Made by a program: the position numbers and the translations under genes
Assembly: GCF_003589745.1 (NCBI RefSeq)
Contig: NZ_CP032364.1
Location: 1,984,001-2,048,000 of the forward strand
Length of the DNA stretch: 64,000 nt
Reading direction: 5' to 3'
Source of the DNA: Lachnoanaerobaculum umeaense
Lineage (GTDB): Bacteria > Bacillota > Clostridia > Lachnospirales > Lachnospiraceae
The notes under the pieces: generated by a model
The model's database searches: none
Seen by the model: the letters and a program-made list of their open reading frames with translations, nothing else
What the model was told of the DNA's origin: nothing
In this document: piece after piece, positions 7,437 through 20,998 of the stretch
Layout: each line of letters opens with the position of its first letter
Numbering within the stretch: the first letter of the stretch is position 1

Positions 7437-8534
7437 ATGGCAAAAGCTAAATACAGTAAAGGAAAAGACGGCTACTTCCGTGCGAAAGTATGGGACGGCA
7501 CTTACAACCCTGATGGATCCAAGCACAGAATAAACTTAACATCCAAGAAGTCCAGTGCTGATTTAGAGAAAAAAGTAAATGAATTTAATTTAAAAGTTCA
7601 AAATGCAGAGTTTACTCCGCAAGCGGATGATACTTTTTATGATTATGCCCTCATGTGGCTTGATACATTTAAGACTACAAAAGAGCTTGCTACTTACAAG
7701 ATGTATGAAACTATAATCAATAAGTACTTTTCTGATTTTAGAATTATAAAAGTTCAAAGTATCACAAGGCATCACATACAAAACTTACTCAATGATAATG
7801 CTGACAAGCCTAGAACTTGTCAAAAGATCGCTTTAACCTTTAAGCAAATCATTAAGTCGGCCATAAAGGACTCTATTCTTACTCAAGGCTCGTATCTTAT
7901 ACTTTGTGACGGCCTGCTACTGCCTAAGTATAAAGCTAAAGAACGCCGACCACTTACAAAAGCTGAAGTATCGGCTATAAAAGCAGCACACTTCACTGAT
8001 ACAGAAAAATGCTTGGTTTATATACTGTACTCTTGTGGTCTAAGACGTGAAGAAGTGTTGGCATTGACTGTATCAGACATAGACTTGGAGGGCTCTAATT
8101 TAAGCGTAAATAAGGCTTTAGCGTTTGATGGTAATAAATCATACATCAAAGGTACAAAGAGCCACAGAGGCAATCGCAGTGTTCCTCTCACACCTGATTT
8201 AAAAGAATTTCTGCAAGGATACTTAAAGGGCTGCAGGTACTATCTATTTGAAAGAGAAGACGGTACGCCTTACAAGCTTCATCAATATAAGGATACGTGG
8301 AAGTCTATCAGAGCAAAGATAGAATCATTAGATCCGACATCTGAAGGACTGACAGCACACATATTCAGGCATAACTATTGTACTCGCCTTTGCTATCAGG
8401 TACCTACACTGTCAACTAAAATGATTGCGAAGCTTTTGGGGGATTCGGAGAAGATGGTATTAGATATTTATAGCCACATACTCGAGGAAAAAGAAGATGC
8501 TCAAACGGCTGTTTCAAATGAATTTTCACTGTAA
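7437..8534 (+). CDS. int: Tyrosine recombinase, phage integrase
   Basis: This 365-residue protein has an N-terminal AP2-like arm-binding region, a SAM-like core-binding domain (~60-150), and a C-terminal catalytic domain with Arg in SCGLRREEVLAL, HIFRHNYCTRL (H-x-x-R) and the nucleophile Tyr in DIYSHI. It integrates and excises the element by site-specific recombination. It faces tRNA-Leu, whose 3' end lies 150 bp downstream, and repeated TTAGACATTT sites lie between them. Confidence 0.92.
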   Translation: MAKAKYSKGKDGYFRAKVWDGTYNPDGSKHRINLTSKKSSADLEKKVNEFNLKVQNAEFTPQADDTFYDYALMWLDTFKTTKELATYKMYETIINKYFSDFRIIKVQSITRHHIQNLLNDNADKPRTCQKIALTFKQIIKSAIKDSILTQGSYLILCDGLLLPKYKAKERRPLTKAEVSAIKAAHFTDTEKCLVYILYSCGLRREEVLALTVSDIDLEGSNLSVNKALAFDGNKSYIKGTKSHRGNRSVPLTPDLKEFLQGYLKGCRYYLFEREDGTPYKLHQYKDTWKSIRAKIESLDPTSEGLTAHIFRHNYCTRLCYQVPTLSTKMIAKLLGDSEKMVLDIYSHILEEKEDAQTAVSNEFSL

Positions 8535-8539
8535 TTTTC

Positions 8540-8599
8540 TTAGACATTTATTAGACATTTTAATTTTTAAGGCCATTTTTAGACCGATATTAGACATTT
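8540..8599 (+). repeat. Three TTAGACATTT repeats, candidate integrase arm sites
   Basis: TTAGACATTT occurs at 8540-8549, 8551-8560 and 8590-8599, with a degenerate TTTAGACCGATA between. Direct repeats beside the integrase gene and attachment site are typical arm-type binding sites. Confidence 0.6.
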
Positions 8600-8635
8600 A
8601 AATGTGTACGAAATCATATACTTTTAATGGCAATT

Positions 8636-8673
8636 AAAAAGGCTTAAACCCTTACAAATCAAGGATTTAAGCC
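8636..8673 (-). terminator. Terminator of the rRNA/tRNA operon
   Basis: GGCTTAAA (8641-8648) pairs with TTTAAGCC (8666-8673), with CCTT/AAGG pairing further inside. On the minus strand it is followed by TTTTTAATT. It lies directly after tRNA-Leu, the last gene of the operon. Confidence 0.75.
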
Positions 8674-8684
8674 ATACTTCAAAC

Positions 8685-8770
8685 TGCCGCAGACCGGAAT
8701 CGAACCGGTACGGGTATTTCTACCCACGGGATTTTAAGTCCCGGGCGTCTGCCTGTTCCGCCACTGCGGC
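8685..8770 (-). tRNA. tRNA-Leu(UAA)
   Basis: The acceptor stem is GCCGCAG/CTGCGGC, with a long variable arm and anticodon loop CTTAAAA giving UAA. CCA is not encoded. Its 3' end faces the integrase, so it is the probable attachment site of the prophage. Confidence 0.95.
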
Positions 8771-8776
8771 AAAAAG

Positions 8777-8850
8777 CGACCCGAATCGGACTCGAACCGA
8801 CGACCTCCGCCGTGACAGGGCGGCGCTCTAACCAACTGAGCCATCGGGCC
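8777..8850 (-). tRNA. tRNA-Asp(GUC)
   Basis: Cloverleaf with anticodon loop CTGTCAC and acceptor GGCCCGA/TCGGGTC. It lies 6 bp upstream of tRNA-Leu in the rRNA operon. Confidence 0.95.
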
Positions 8851-8875
8851 TAAATATTAAGATATAAAATCTTAG

Positions 8876-8948
8876 CTCCCTGAGTAGGACTCGAACCTAC
8901 GACACTGCGGTTAACAGCCGCATGCTCTACCGACTGAGCTATCAAGGA
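8876..8948 (-). tRNA. tRNA-Asn(GUU)
   Basis: Cloverleaf with anticodon loop CTGTTAA and acceptor TCCTTGA/TCAGGGA. Fourth gene of the tRNA run behind 23S, counting from tRNA-Leu upstream as third. Confidence 0.95.
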
Positions 8949-8975
8949 ATATTGCCCTTAGTAATCTAAGGGCAG

Positions 8976-9049
8976 TGGAGCTTCAGGGACTCGAACCCGG
9001 GACCGATCGGTTATGAGCCGATTGCTCTAACCAACTGAGCTAAAGCTCC
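8976..9049 (-). tRNA. tRNA-Met(CAU)
   Basis: Cloverleaf with anticodon loop CTCATAA and acceptor GGAGCTT/AAGCTCC. The paired first acceptor base pair suggests an elongator type; a lysidine-modified tRNA-Ile cannot be excluded from the anticodon alone. Confidence 0.88.
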
Positions 9050-9053
9050 AAAG

Positions 9054-9125
9054 TGACCCCAACGAGATTTGAACTCGTGTTACCGCCGTGAAAGGGCGAT
9101 GTCTTAACCGCTTGACCATGGGGCC
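9054..9125 (-). tRNA. tRNA-Glu(UUC)
   Basis: Cloverleaf with anticodon loop CTTTCAC and acceptor GGCCCCA/TGGGGTC. It is the first tRNA after 23S. Confidence 0.95.
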
Positions 9126-9324
9126 GAACACTGTGATATTTTACTCTTATGAGAATAAAATGTCAAGTATTTTTTGAAGAAAACATACCTTCAAAACTGC
9201 CTACCAAACTGCATTTCTTACTTAGCAAAAACTTCGCTTGAGCTTTAGTAAGAAAGTACATCTCAAATTCACTTGCGGATTTAATGATGTATCCGATTAT
9301 ATGTTATAAATTTTCTATCCTTTT

Positions 9325-12211
<2,887 letters not shown>

Positions 12212-12414
12212 TCTTAAATCATTTAGATTTAGTGTTCATGTATGACACTAGCGTGTATCATACACTATGTTTAAAAATTTATTTTTGTTATTTAAAATAT
12301 TAATTACTTAAAGCAATTAATACCTCGGATGTCTAATTATAAAATATTTATATAATTTCTCGTTTGGTATGCAGTTTTCAAGGTACATTTAGTTAAAGCT
12401 TGTCACTTTAACAG

Positions 12415-12487
12415 TGGAGATGGAGAGATTCGAACTCTTGACCCCCTGCTTGCAAGGCAGGTGCTCTCCCAACTGAGCTACACCCCC
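12415..12487 (-). tRNA. tRNA-Ala(UGC)
   Basis: Cloverleaf with anticodon loop TTGCAAG (UGC). It sits in the 16S-23S spacer, only 4 bp after the 3' end of the 5S gene, so processing must separate the two closely. Confidence 0.95.
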
Positions 12488-12491
12488 ATAA

Positions 12492-12608
12492 ATTGGCATC
12501 CACCTACTCTCCCATACCGTCTCCAGTATAGTACCATCGGCCGACTAGGTCTTAACCATCGTGTTCGGAATGGGAACGGGTGTGTCCCCTAGACGCATCG
12601 ACACCAAT
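12492..12608 (-). rRNA. rrf: 5S ribosomal RNA, located between 16S and 23S
   Basis: Recognised by the conserved CCGAACACGATGGTTAAG and the terminal stem ATTGG/CCAAT (about 117 nt). It lies upstream of tRNA-Ala and 23S rather than behind 23S, an unusual order. No second 5S gene is visible in the window. Confidence 0.93.
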
Positions 12609-12674
12609 AATGTTATGTTTTAGTTTTATCCTTGATAATATAAAACTAAACAGTACTCACAACCCCTACTTTTT

Positions 12675-14322
<1,648 letters not shown>

Positions 14323-14507
14323 AAGTTTAATCTAGCCTTCTCGCTAGCTTGCATCATCTGTTTTCACAGATCTACTGTTTTTTAAAGGTTTTAAATTCTG
14401 TTCGAATCTAAACGTTGTTTTTACTGAAATCTCATCGATTATTTCAAAATAATCAAGTTATTTTCAGGGTTGTGTGTACTGTTTAATCTTAAATTATCAA
14501 GGTTCAA

Positions 14508-14596
14508 CGCAGAAGGAGGGATTTGAACCCTCGCACCGCTATTAACAGCCTACTCCCTTTCCAGGGGAGCCCCTTCAACCACTTGGGTACTTCTGC
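14508..14596 (-). tRNA. tRNA-Ser(GGA)
   Basis: Type II tRNA with a long variable arm, anticodon loop CTGGAAA and acceptor GCAGAAG/CTTCTGC. It lies upstream of 16S on the same strand and is probably cotranscribed with it. Confidence 0.95.
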
Positions 14597-14652
14597 TTGG
14601 TTGCGAGTTTTCCTTCTTCTGTTTTCCTTTCTGCTTTTGGGCAAAAAGTAAA

Positions 14653-14738
14653 CGGAGAGGGTGGGATTCGAACCCACGCGCCCTTGCGGACAAACGGTTT
14701 TCAAGACCGCCTCGTTATGACCACTTCGATACCTCTCC
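14653..14738 (-). tRNA. tRNA-Ser(UGA)
   Basis: Type II tRNA with anticodon loop CTTGAAA and acceptor GGAGAGG/CCTCTCC. It is the first gene of the rRNA operon; its 5' end is only about 8 bp from the predicted transcription start. Confidence 0.95.
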
Positions 14739-14752
14739 GTAACTGCCTCATT

Positions 14753-14781
14753 ATAATATCGCACCAAGCGATTAATGTCAA
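14753..14781 (-). promoter_or_regulatory. rRNA/tRNA operon promoter
   Basis: On the minus strand TTGACA (14781-14776) and TATTAT (14758-14753) are 17 bp apart. An A/T tract directly upstream (14781-14808) fits an UP element. No clear second promoter is visible between tRNA-Ser(GGA) and 16S. Confidence 0.8.
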
Positions 14782-14808
14782 GCATTTATTTTTATTTTTT
14801 TTAAAAAT
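14781..14808. repeat. 28-bp target-site duplication, left copy (also UP element)
   Basis: Identical to 16383-16410. It begins AGCATTTATTTTTA and borders the IS1202-type element. It overlaps the last base of the -35 box and covers the UP-element position of the rRNA promoter. Confidence 0.85.
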
Positions 14809-14930
14809 ATAAGCCATAAATGATAAAGTCCTAGTATACCACAAATAAAAATGTCCCACTTATGGTAGAATACTATTTTGTATATTCTAACACTAGGAGG
14901 AACTGACTTATCAGAAAGGTTATTTTATCA

Positions 14931-16319
14931 ATGGATGAACAAAGAAAGTATGATGTTATCAAAGGTCTGGTGGATCACCCAGATACAGCCAATAAGGATA
15001 GAGCCGCTCTTATCCTAGGATGCACCAAAAGGCATATAAACCGTATGATACAGGGTTATATTAAATATGGTAAGGCATTCTTTATTCATGGTAACAGAGG
15101 CAAAAAGCCGGCTACCACTATCTGTCCTGATATCAGAAGTCAGGTTCTTGATCTATACAGAACTAAATACTACGAGGCTAACTTTGAACACTATACAGAG
15201 CTTCTAAAAAAGCATGAAGGCATAAGCATCTCTTCTTCCTCTGTAATGAGTATTTTGGAGTCAGAGTACATTCTATCTCCAAAGGCTACAAAAGCTAAGC
15301 GTAGACGCATTAAGCAAACTCTCAGAGCTAAGAAGGAAGCTGCAACATCAAAAAGGGAATTATCACAGATACAAGCTAACTTAGTAGCAGTTGAAGATGC
15401 TCACAGTCGTCGTCCAAGATGTGCTTATTTTGGTGAATTGCTTCAGATGGATGCTACCCCTTATGAATGGGTGCCGGGGCAGATATGGCATCTACATTTG
15501 GCTATTGATGATGCCTCAGGTGTTGTCACAGGTGCCTGGTTTGACACTCAGGAGACTCTTAATGGATACTACCATGTATTTGAGCAGATTCTTACTGATT
15601 ATGGTATTCCTTATAAGTTTCTTACTGATAAACGAACTGTATTTACTTACAAGAAAAAAGGTGCCTTATCTGACGACAAAGACACCTATACACAGTTTGC
15701 ATACGCCTGTAAGCAACTTGGCACACAGCTTGAATCAAGCAGCGTACCACAGGCTAAAGGACGTATAGAACGATTGAATCAGACTTTACAGTCACGCCTG
15801 CCTATTGAGTTTAGACTCGCAGGCGTAACCGATATCCATAAAGCCAATGAATTCATTTACCACTACATAAAAGAATTCAATGAGAAGTTCGCACTTCCAC
15901 TTTATGGTATCAAATCTGTCTTTGAAACGCAACCATCTAAAGAAAAAATAAATCTTACTTTGGCGGTTTTAACTGAGAGAACTGTTGATGCCGGACATGC
16001 GATTCAATTCGAGAAGAAATTTTATAAGATGATAGATAATAAAGGATTGCAGACCCATTATCGAAAAGGTACCAAGGTTATGCTTATCAAGGCATTTGAT
16101 AAGTCTATGTTTGCGTGCGTAAATGACAAAGATATTTATGCACTAGAAGAAATACCGGCTCATGAGCATAAATCTAAGGACTTGGACGCTGACTACAAAC
16201 AGCCAAAGCCTAGAAAGCCTTATATACCTCCAATGAACCATCCTTGGAGATTGGATGCCTTTAATAAATTCGCACACTCACAGCCACACAGAATTGAAGA
16301 AGACATAAAAAGTGCATAA
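14931..16319 (+). CDS. ISNCY/IS1202-family transposase
   Basis: Residues ~20-55 are a helix-turn-helix (AALILGCTKRHINRMIQGYIKYG). The DDE core is visible as LLQMDATPYEW, a second Asp near LTDKRTVF, and KGRIERLNQTLQ. The frame is intact, so the element may be active. The only ribosome site (AGGAGG at 14896) lies about 30 bases upstream of the ATG at 14931; an ATC in frame at 14907 sits at a better distance, so initiation may be unusual or deliberately weak. Confidence 0.88.
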   Translation: MDEQRKYDVIKGLVDHPDTANKDRAALILGCTKRHINRMIQGYIKYGKAFFIHGNRGKKPATTICPDIRSQVLDLYRTKYYEANFEHYTELLKKHEGISISSSSVMSILESEYILSPKATKAKRRRIKQTLRAKKEAATSKRELSQIQANLVAVEDAHSRRPRCAYFGELLQMDATPYEWVPGQIWHLHLAIDDASGVVTGAWFDTQETLNGYYHVFEQILTDYGIPYKFLTDKRTVFTYKKKGALSDDKDTYTQFAYACKQLGTQLESSSVPQAKGRIERLNQTLQSRLPIEFRLAGVTDIHKANEFIYHYIKEFNEKFALPLYGIKSVFETQPSKEKINLTLAVLTERTVDAGHAIQFEKKFYKMIDNKGLQTHYRKGTKVMLIKAFDKSMFACVNDKDIYALEEIPAHEHKSKDLDADYKQPKPRKPYIPPMNHPWRLDAFNKFAHSQPHRIEEDIKSA

Positions 16320-16322
16320 TAA

Positions 16323-16342
16323 AAGCCCCTTTGTGGGGGCTT
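16323..16342 (+). terminator. Transposase terminator
   Basis: AAGCCCC-tttgt-GGGGCTT hairpin immediately after the transposase stop codon. The T-run is weak. Confidence 0.6.
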
Positions 16343-16382
16343 ATAAATTAATTATTTTGGGACATAATCATTTATGCTTGAC

Positions 16383-16410
16383 AGCATTTATTTTTATTTT
16401 TTTTAAAAAT
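16383..16410. repeat. 28-bp target-site duplication, right copy
   Basis: Exact copy of 14781-14808 flanking the right end of the IS1202-type element. Confidence 0.85.
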
Positions 16411-16508
16411 TTCAAATATAAAAAATCTTGTATTTATTGTTATTCCTCACCGCATTAATCTTATACTTATATTAGATACATTAAATCATTAGAACTGATA
16501 GACTATGT

Positions 16509-16913
16509 TTAATATACTTCATATACGATATCGTTGTCAGCTTGAAACTTATCATCAAATTTTATAATTAAGTACAACTTACCTGCTGGAGATTCTCCCA
16601 CATAATAGCCAATACCAAAATTATTATAACATCCGCTCTTATCAAATATAATATCACTTAACTTTAGTGCATCTATATCTTGATATTCATATTGATTTTT
16701 TATAATTCTTCTCGCCTCTTTATCAAGTAGATACAATTCACTTATAATTTTTTTAATAAGTGAACTCGAAATTAAAGCCATATCTTCTTCACTATATCCT
16801 GTAAAGTTAAAATTTATTTCTTTATCTGATAAAATAATCGTGAAATAAACACTACCATAACTACTATACCAGTCCTTTAGCTTACATACAGAAAGTAGAT
16901 CCTCTTTTTTCAT
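16509..16913 (-). CDS. Hypothetical protein (DUF2004-like)
   Basis: The preferred start is ATG at 16913 after GGAAGG, giving 134 residues; longer versions would overlap the murA 3' end. The C-terminus (FGIGYYVGESPAGKLYLIIKFD) resembles DUF2004-type proteins. It lies directly downstream of murA on the same strand, 82 bp away. No enzymatic motif seen. Confidence 0.55.
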   Translation of the reverse strand: MKKEDLLSVCKLKDWYSSYGSVYFTIILSDKEINFNFTGYSEEDMALISSSLIKKIISELYLLDKEARRIIKNQYEYQDIDALKLSDIIFDKSGCYNNFGIGYYVGESPAGKLYLIIKFDDKFQADNDIVYEVY

Positions 16914-16995
16914 ACCTATTCCTTCCACTATATTTTTCAATTTGCAATATTCACGAAAAATGCGGACAGCATAGCCATCCGCAAATAAAATACCC

Positions 16996-18288
16996 TTATA
17001 CAACCTTTATATTAAATTTTCTTGCCTCAGCTTCATTGTCAACTTCTCTTATATCAGCTCCCAATGAAACCAATTTTCCTTCAAAATCTTCATATCCTCT
17101 TTTTATATATTTAATATCATCTACTGTAGTTTGCCCCTCTGCAGCAAGGCCTGCCAACACTAAGGCTGCTCCTGCTCTTAAGTCCGGAGCCTTCAATGAC
17201 GCACCTCTTAATTTTTCCACACCAATAACCATAGCGGTATTACCCTCTACTTTTATATTAGTTCCCATTCTTGCAAGTTCATCAACATACTTAAATCTGT
17301 TCTCAAATATACTCTCAACAACAAGGCTGCTTCCGCTAGCCAGTGCCAACGCAGTGGTTATCTGTGGCTGCATGTCTGTAGGAAAACCCGGATATGGCAA
17401 TGTCTTTATATTAGTTGACTTTTGATTGTTCTTAGCAATGACCCTTATTGCATCATCAAATTCAACAACCTCACATCCCATCTCCATAAGTTTTGCACTT
17501 ATAGCCTCCATATGCTTTGGTATAACATTTTTTACAGTAATATCACCTTTTGTAATAGCTGCAGCACACATAAATGTACCTGCCTCAATTTGATCAGGAA
17601 TAATAGAATACTGACTGCCATGCAATGACTTCACTCCCTTTATCCTGATTACATCTGTACCTGCACCTTTTATATCGGCTCCCATGCTATTTAAGAAATT
17701 GGCAACATCCACTATATGTGGCTCTTTAGCCGCATTCTCTATAAGCGTTCTGCCCTCTGCCAAAGACGCCGCCATCATTATATTTATTGTAGCACCCACT
17801 GACACTGTATCAAGATATATATCAGCTGCAACCAAATCTATAGCATGTGCCTTCACCCTGCCTGATTCAATTTTAATTTCAGCTCCTAATGCTTTAAATC
17901 CCTTCAAATGAAGGTCTATTGGTCTTGAGCCTATATTACAACCACCCGGAAGTGCTACCTCAGCACTTTTATATTTACCTAAAAGTGCACCAATAAAGTA
18001 GTATGATGCCCTAATTCTTCTTATAAACTCATCATCTACCAACACATCTTTCACTGTAGAAGCATTAATCTTTACACTATGCCTGTCCAATCTTTCAACA
18101 TTTGCACCTATAGCCCTGATTGCTTCAAGCATTACATTAATATCCTTTACATCCGGTAAATTCTCTATTAAAACATCTTCATCAGTCATTATGGCTGCTG
18201 CCAGTATTCCAAGTGCAGCATTCTTTGCACCACCTATGGCAACTTCTCCTACCAATGGACTTCCACCATTCATTATATATTGAGCCAT
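16996..18288 (-). CDS. murA: UDP-N-acetylglucosamine 1-carboxyvinyltransferase
   Basis: MurA transfers enolpyruvate from PEP to UDP-GlcNAc, the first committed step of peptidoglycan synthesis in the cytoplasm. The 430-residue length is normal. The inside-out alpha/beta barrel is evident from the opening GGSPLVGEVAIGGAKNAAL and the repeated halves. The catalytic loop retains the fosfomycin-sensitive cysteine (LPGGCNIGSRPIDLHLKGF). PGFPTDMQPQ near the C-terminal half is diagnostic. The start has GAGGAG upstream. Confidence 0.95.
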   Translation of the reverse strand: MAQYIMNGGSPLVGEVAIGGAKNAALGILAAAIMTDEDVLIENLPDVKDINVMLEAIRAIGANVERLDRHSVKINASTVKDVLVDDEFIRRIRASYYFIGALLGKYKSAEVALPGGCNIGSRPIDLHLKGFKALGAEIKIESGRVKAHAIDLVAADIYLDTVSVGATINIMMAASLAEGRTLIENAAKEPHIVDVANFLNSMGADIKGAGTDVIRIKGVKSLHGSQYSIIPDQIEAGTFMCAAAITKGDITVKNVIPKHMEAISAKLMEMGCEVVEFDDAIRVIAKNNQKSTNIKTLPYPGFPTDMQPQITTALALASGSSLVVESIFENRFKYVDELARMGTNIKVEGNTAMVIGVEKLRGASLKAPDLRAGAALVLAGLAAEGQTTVDDIKYIKRGYEDFEGKLVSLGADIREVDNEAEARKFNIKVV

Positions 18289-18389
18289 ATTTCTCCTCTG
18301 TATAAAACTTTATTTTTATGCTTTATCAATAAGTTTCCAAAACCTTATGTTAAATCTTTCTTTTTTCTTATGATATTAATTCTATCACA

Positions 18390-20723
18390 TTACATTCTAA
18401 AGGTAAAGAAACAAGAAAAGTCATTTTGAGTGCTATTGAATATACTTTGAGCTTCAATTACATCTATTTTCTGTACACTTGAGGTATTTATATCATATAC
18501 CGTGACAGTTTTGGAATCATAGGCCGTAAGAATAACCGGATTATTAATTGCTGTAAATGTAAACACAGGTTTTTTTATTGTCAAGAAATACATGGCTTCC
18601 TTTAAAGTTATCCCCTGAAATCTTGTAAACTCATTATTTTCCCAGCCATTTACATATTCTCCAACTTTTGATATATCAAAATTTGTATTGGCTGCTGTAT
18701 CTACCATAGCTCTCACATACACCATTATTCCATTTCTTCTAACGAATCCCATATCCGTATAGGCATCTTCTATTGCGTCTACAGGATCATAATAAATACC
18801 CTCTAATTTGGAATTAATATAAACATAATACATATTCTGTATATATGACTTATTTAAGACCATATTATACTCTACATTATCAACATTTATCTCAAGATCT
18901 TTTGAATAAGAAACTTCACTTTCTATCCACTTGTTATTATCAACAACATAATTCTTGCCTCTAAAGCTGTCCATGTAAGTTGATACTCTACTATCACTTG
19001 CTACAGACTTATTACTTATTATAGTATCCTCTCCTGATCGTGTGAAATTTTCTCCATCATATTGATAAAGGTCTATATGTACACGATTTCCACTCACATT
19101 TATATTGTCAATATACCTATCATCATAAGTATACTCTTTTTGTAATTCTAAAAGATTATTGTATATGCTGACCTTCTCAAAAATACTTCCTGTAGATTTT
19201 CCATTAATTGTGTTTGAAACATTTTGTGATTCTATTGCTACAACCAAATCACTTCCTATATACCCTATAGGTAACATTACTTCATTTGCATTATCTAATC
19301 TCTTATTTTCTCCTGCAACGAAATTATAAATATTTAATCCATCGCCTGTATTCCAGGATATCAGACTCTTATCTTGACTTATAGAATACTTTCCACTGGA
19401 AAGATTCTCTGCCACTGTTACATAGCTCCCAGAAGATATATCTAAGCCCACTACCTTATCAAGAAGCTTCAGGTATAACATTGAATTATCTCCCAGATAT
19501 GCCAACTCATCAATAGATTCCTTTAGACTGGCAGCATCTATATCTGTTTTTACAAATGCAAGTTTTGAAACTCTTTTAGTATCTTCCATATACTTTAGTA
19601 GGCATACTCCAACATCTCCCAAATGAGAAGCTTCTATATTGTAGCCATAATTGATAAAATACAATCCATCTCCAAATTTTAAAGGTATAAGATAATTATT
19701 TTTTCCGGCACTGTATACCATTTCCAGGCTTCCATTTTTACTATTTGATAAAAATAGTTTGTTATCTGCTAAAAATGCAATCTTATCACCTTTATTTGAT
19801 ATAACCTTATTGACTCTATTTCCTATCCCTAATTCAAGCTTCCTCTCATATGTAAGATTATTTGTCAGCCTTTGGTTCATAGTTCTAGTATAATCAAGCA
19901 TGTAAAGTCTTTGTGTACCGGACTTACAAATAAAATTCTCTTCTATATTGTAGCTTTTACTCTCTGAATCAGCACTGAAACTAAAATGAATTTCTCCAAC
20001 CTTACCATTGTAGTTAACTAAAGATACTTCCTTCTCATTAGGTGTCAAATTCATACCATTGTAGCACATCATATCAAAGTCAGATTTCAATGTAACATAT
20101 TCAAGTCCTCTAGAATTTCCGGTTCCGTCACTCTCCAAATATATTGTATTATCTCTTGCATTATTACTGTCAAAATTATTATTGGAAAAAGTATTTGCCA
20201 TATCTATAAGTTTCTTGACAAATTCTGTATCACTTCTAATAATCCTTGTATAATAATGAAAGACTTTTCCACTTGCATATAGTCTAAGCTGCAAAGAATA
20301 CTCCTTATCCTCTTCCACTAAGCTTGAAAGATGTAAATCAATGATATCACTTTCTATTTTTGTTCTATCACCACTTTCTACAAGCTCATTTGTATCAAAC
20401 TTTCTTATTTCATAATCATACTCCTGTATATCAGCTACATTTGCATCTACAATTCTAAATTTCATACTGAAATCATCCAGTACAAGTGAAAGTATATTAT
20501 CAGATACTTCTGTATCCATCTCATCACTATATCCATACATCTTATTTATATAATAATCACCAAGAACATTATATATCTTCGGTATATTCATATCACTATT
20601 TTCGACATCATCACCTATACCATTTACACTATTTTTCCTCAAAAATGAATATAACAAAAACCCTATTACTGCTAATAGGAATACAAATACAAATATAATA
20701 TATCTAAATTTTTTATTTCTCAT
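18390..20723 (-). CDS. Large membrane-anchored extracytoplasmic protein
   Basis: This is a 777-residue protein with a short cytoplasmic N-terminus, one membrane helix (residues ~6-27), and a long extracytoplasmic region rich in Asn, Ser and Tyr. The middle (~290-560) has repeating beta-strand patterns such as NKGDKIAFLADNKLFLSNS that could form a propeller. The C-terminal ~130 residues appear to be a separate domain. I do not recognise a family. It follows an A/T-rich intergenic region and is probably monocistronic. Confidence 0.7.
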   Translation of the reverse strand: MRNKKFRYIIFVFVFLLAVIGFLLYSFLRKNSVNGIGDDVENSDMNIPKIYNVLGDYYINKMYGYSDEMDTEVSDNILSLVLDDFSMKFRIVDANVADIQEYDYEIRKFDTNELVESGDRTKIESDIIDLHLSSLVEEDKEYSLQLRLYASGKVFHYYTRIIRSDTEFVKKLIDMANTFSNNNFDSNNARDNTIYLESDGTGNSRGLEYVTLKSDFDMMCYNGMNLTPNEKEVSLVNYNGKVGEIHFSFSADSESKSYNIEENFICKSGTQRLYMLDYTRTMNQRLTNNLTYERKLELGIGNRVNKVISNKGDKIAFLADNKLFLSNSKNGSLEMVYSAGKNNYLIPLKFGDGLYFINYGYNIEASHLGDVGVCLLKYMEDTKRVSKLAFVKTDIDAASLKESIDELAYLGDNSMLYLKLLDKVVGLDISSGSYVTVAENLSSGKYSISQDKSLISWNTGDGLNIYNFVAGENKRLDNANEVMLPIGYIGSDLVVAIESQNVSNTINGKSTGSIFEKVSIYNNLLELQKEYTYDDRYIDNINVSGNRVHIDLYQYDGENFTRSGEDTIISNKSVASDSRVSTYMDSFRGKNYVVDNNKWIESEVSYSKDLEINVDNVEYNMVLNKSYIQNMYYVYINSKLEGIYYDPVDAIEDAYTDMGFVRRNGIMVYVRAMVDTAANTNFDISKVGEYVNGWENNEFTRFQGITLKEAMYFLTIKKPVFTFTAINNPVILTAYDSKTVTVYDINTSSVQKIDVIEAQSIFNSTQNDFSCFFTFRM

Positions 20724-20998
20724 AAATAATCCTTATTTCAATCTCTCAGTCATTAATGTGGAGTTTTACTCCGAAAATGTATTATACTATATTTTAAGCT
20801 CTACTTGAAATGATTTTTATAAAAACCTCAATATAAATAATAATTATATTTTTCTATTGCTTTTTTATATAGAAATGATTATACTTTTAAGTACATTAAT
20901 ATACAACAGTTAACTAAATGATAGTAGTCATTTAAGCATCAATTTTTAGATATTAGTCTAAAATAGAACTTTATTATAAGAATTTATACGGAGGAATT

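Larger units (their letters stand above)
14809..16382 (+). mobile_element. IS1202-type (ISNCY) insertion sequence
   Basis: The element is bounded by 28-bp direct repeats, in line with the long duplications reported for IS1202. Imperfect terminal inverted repeats share CATAAATGAT (left GCCATAAATGATAAAGTCC; right, inverted, AGCATAAATGATTATGTCC). It contains one intact transposase gene and a terminator. Confidence 0.85.

Noticed and set aside
8976-9049. Calling the CAU tRNA an initiator
   Set aside because: The first acceptor base pair is matched (G-C), unlike bacterial initiator tRNA with a 1-72 mismatch.
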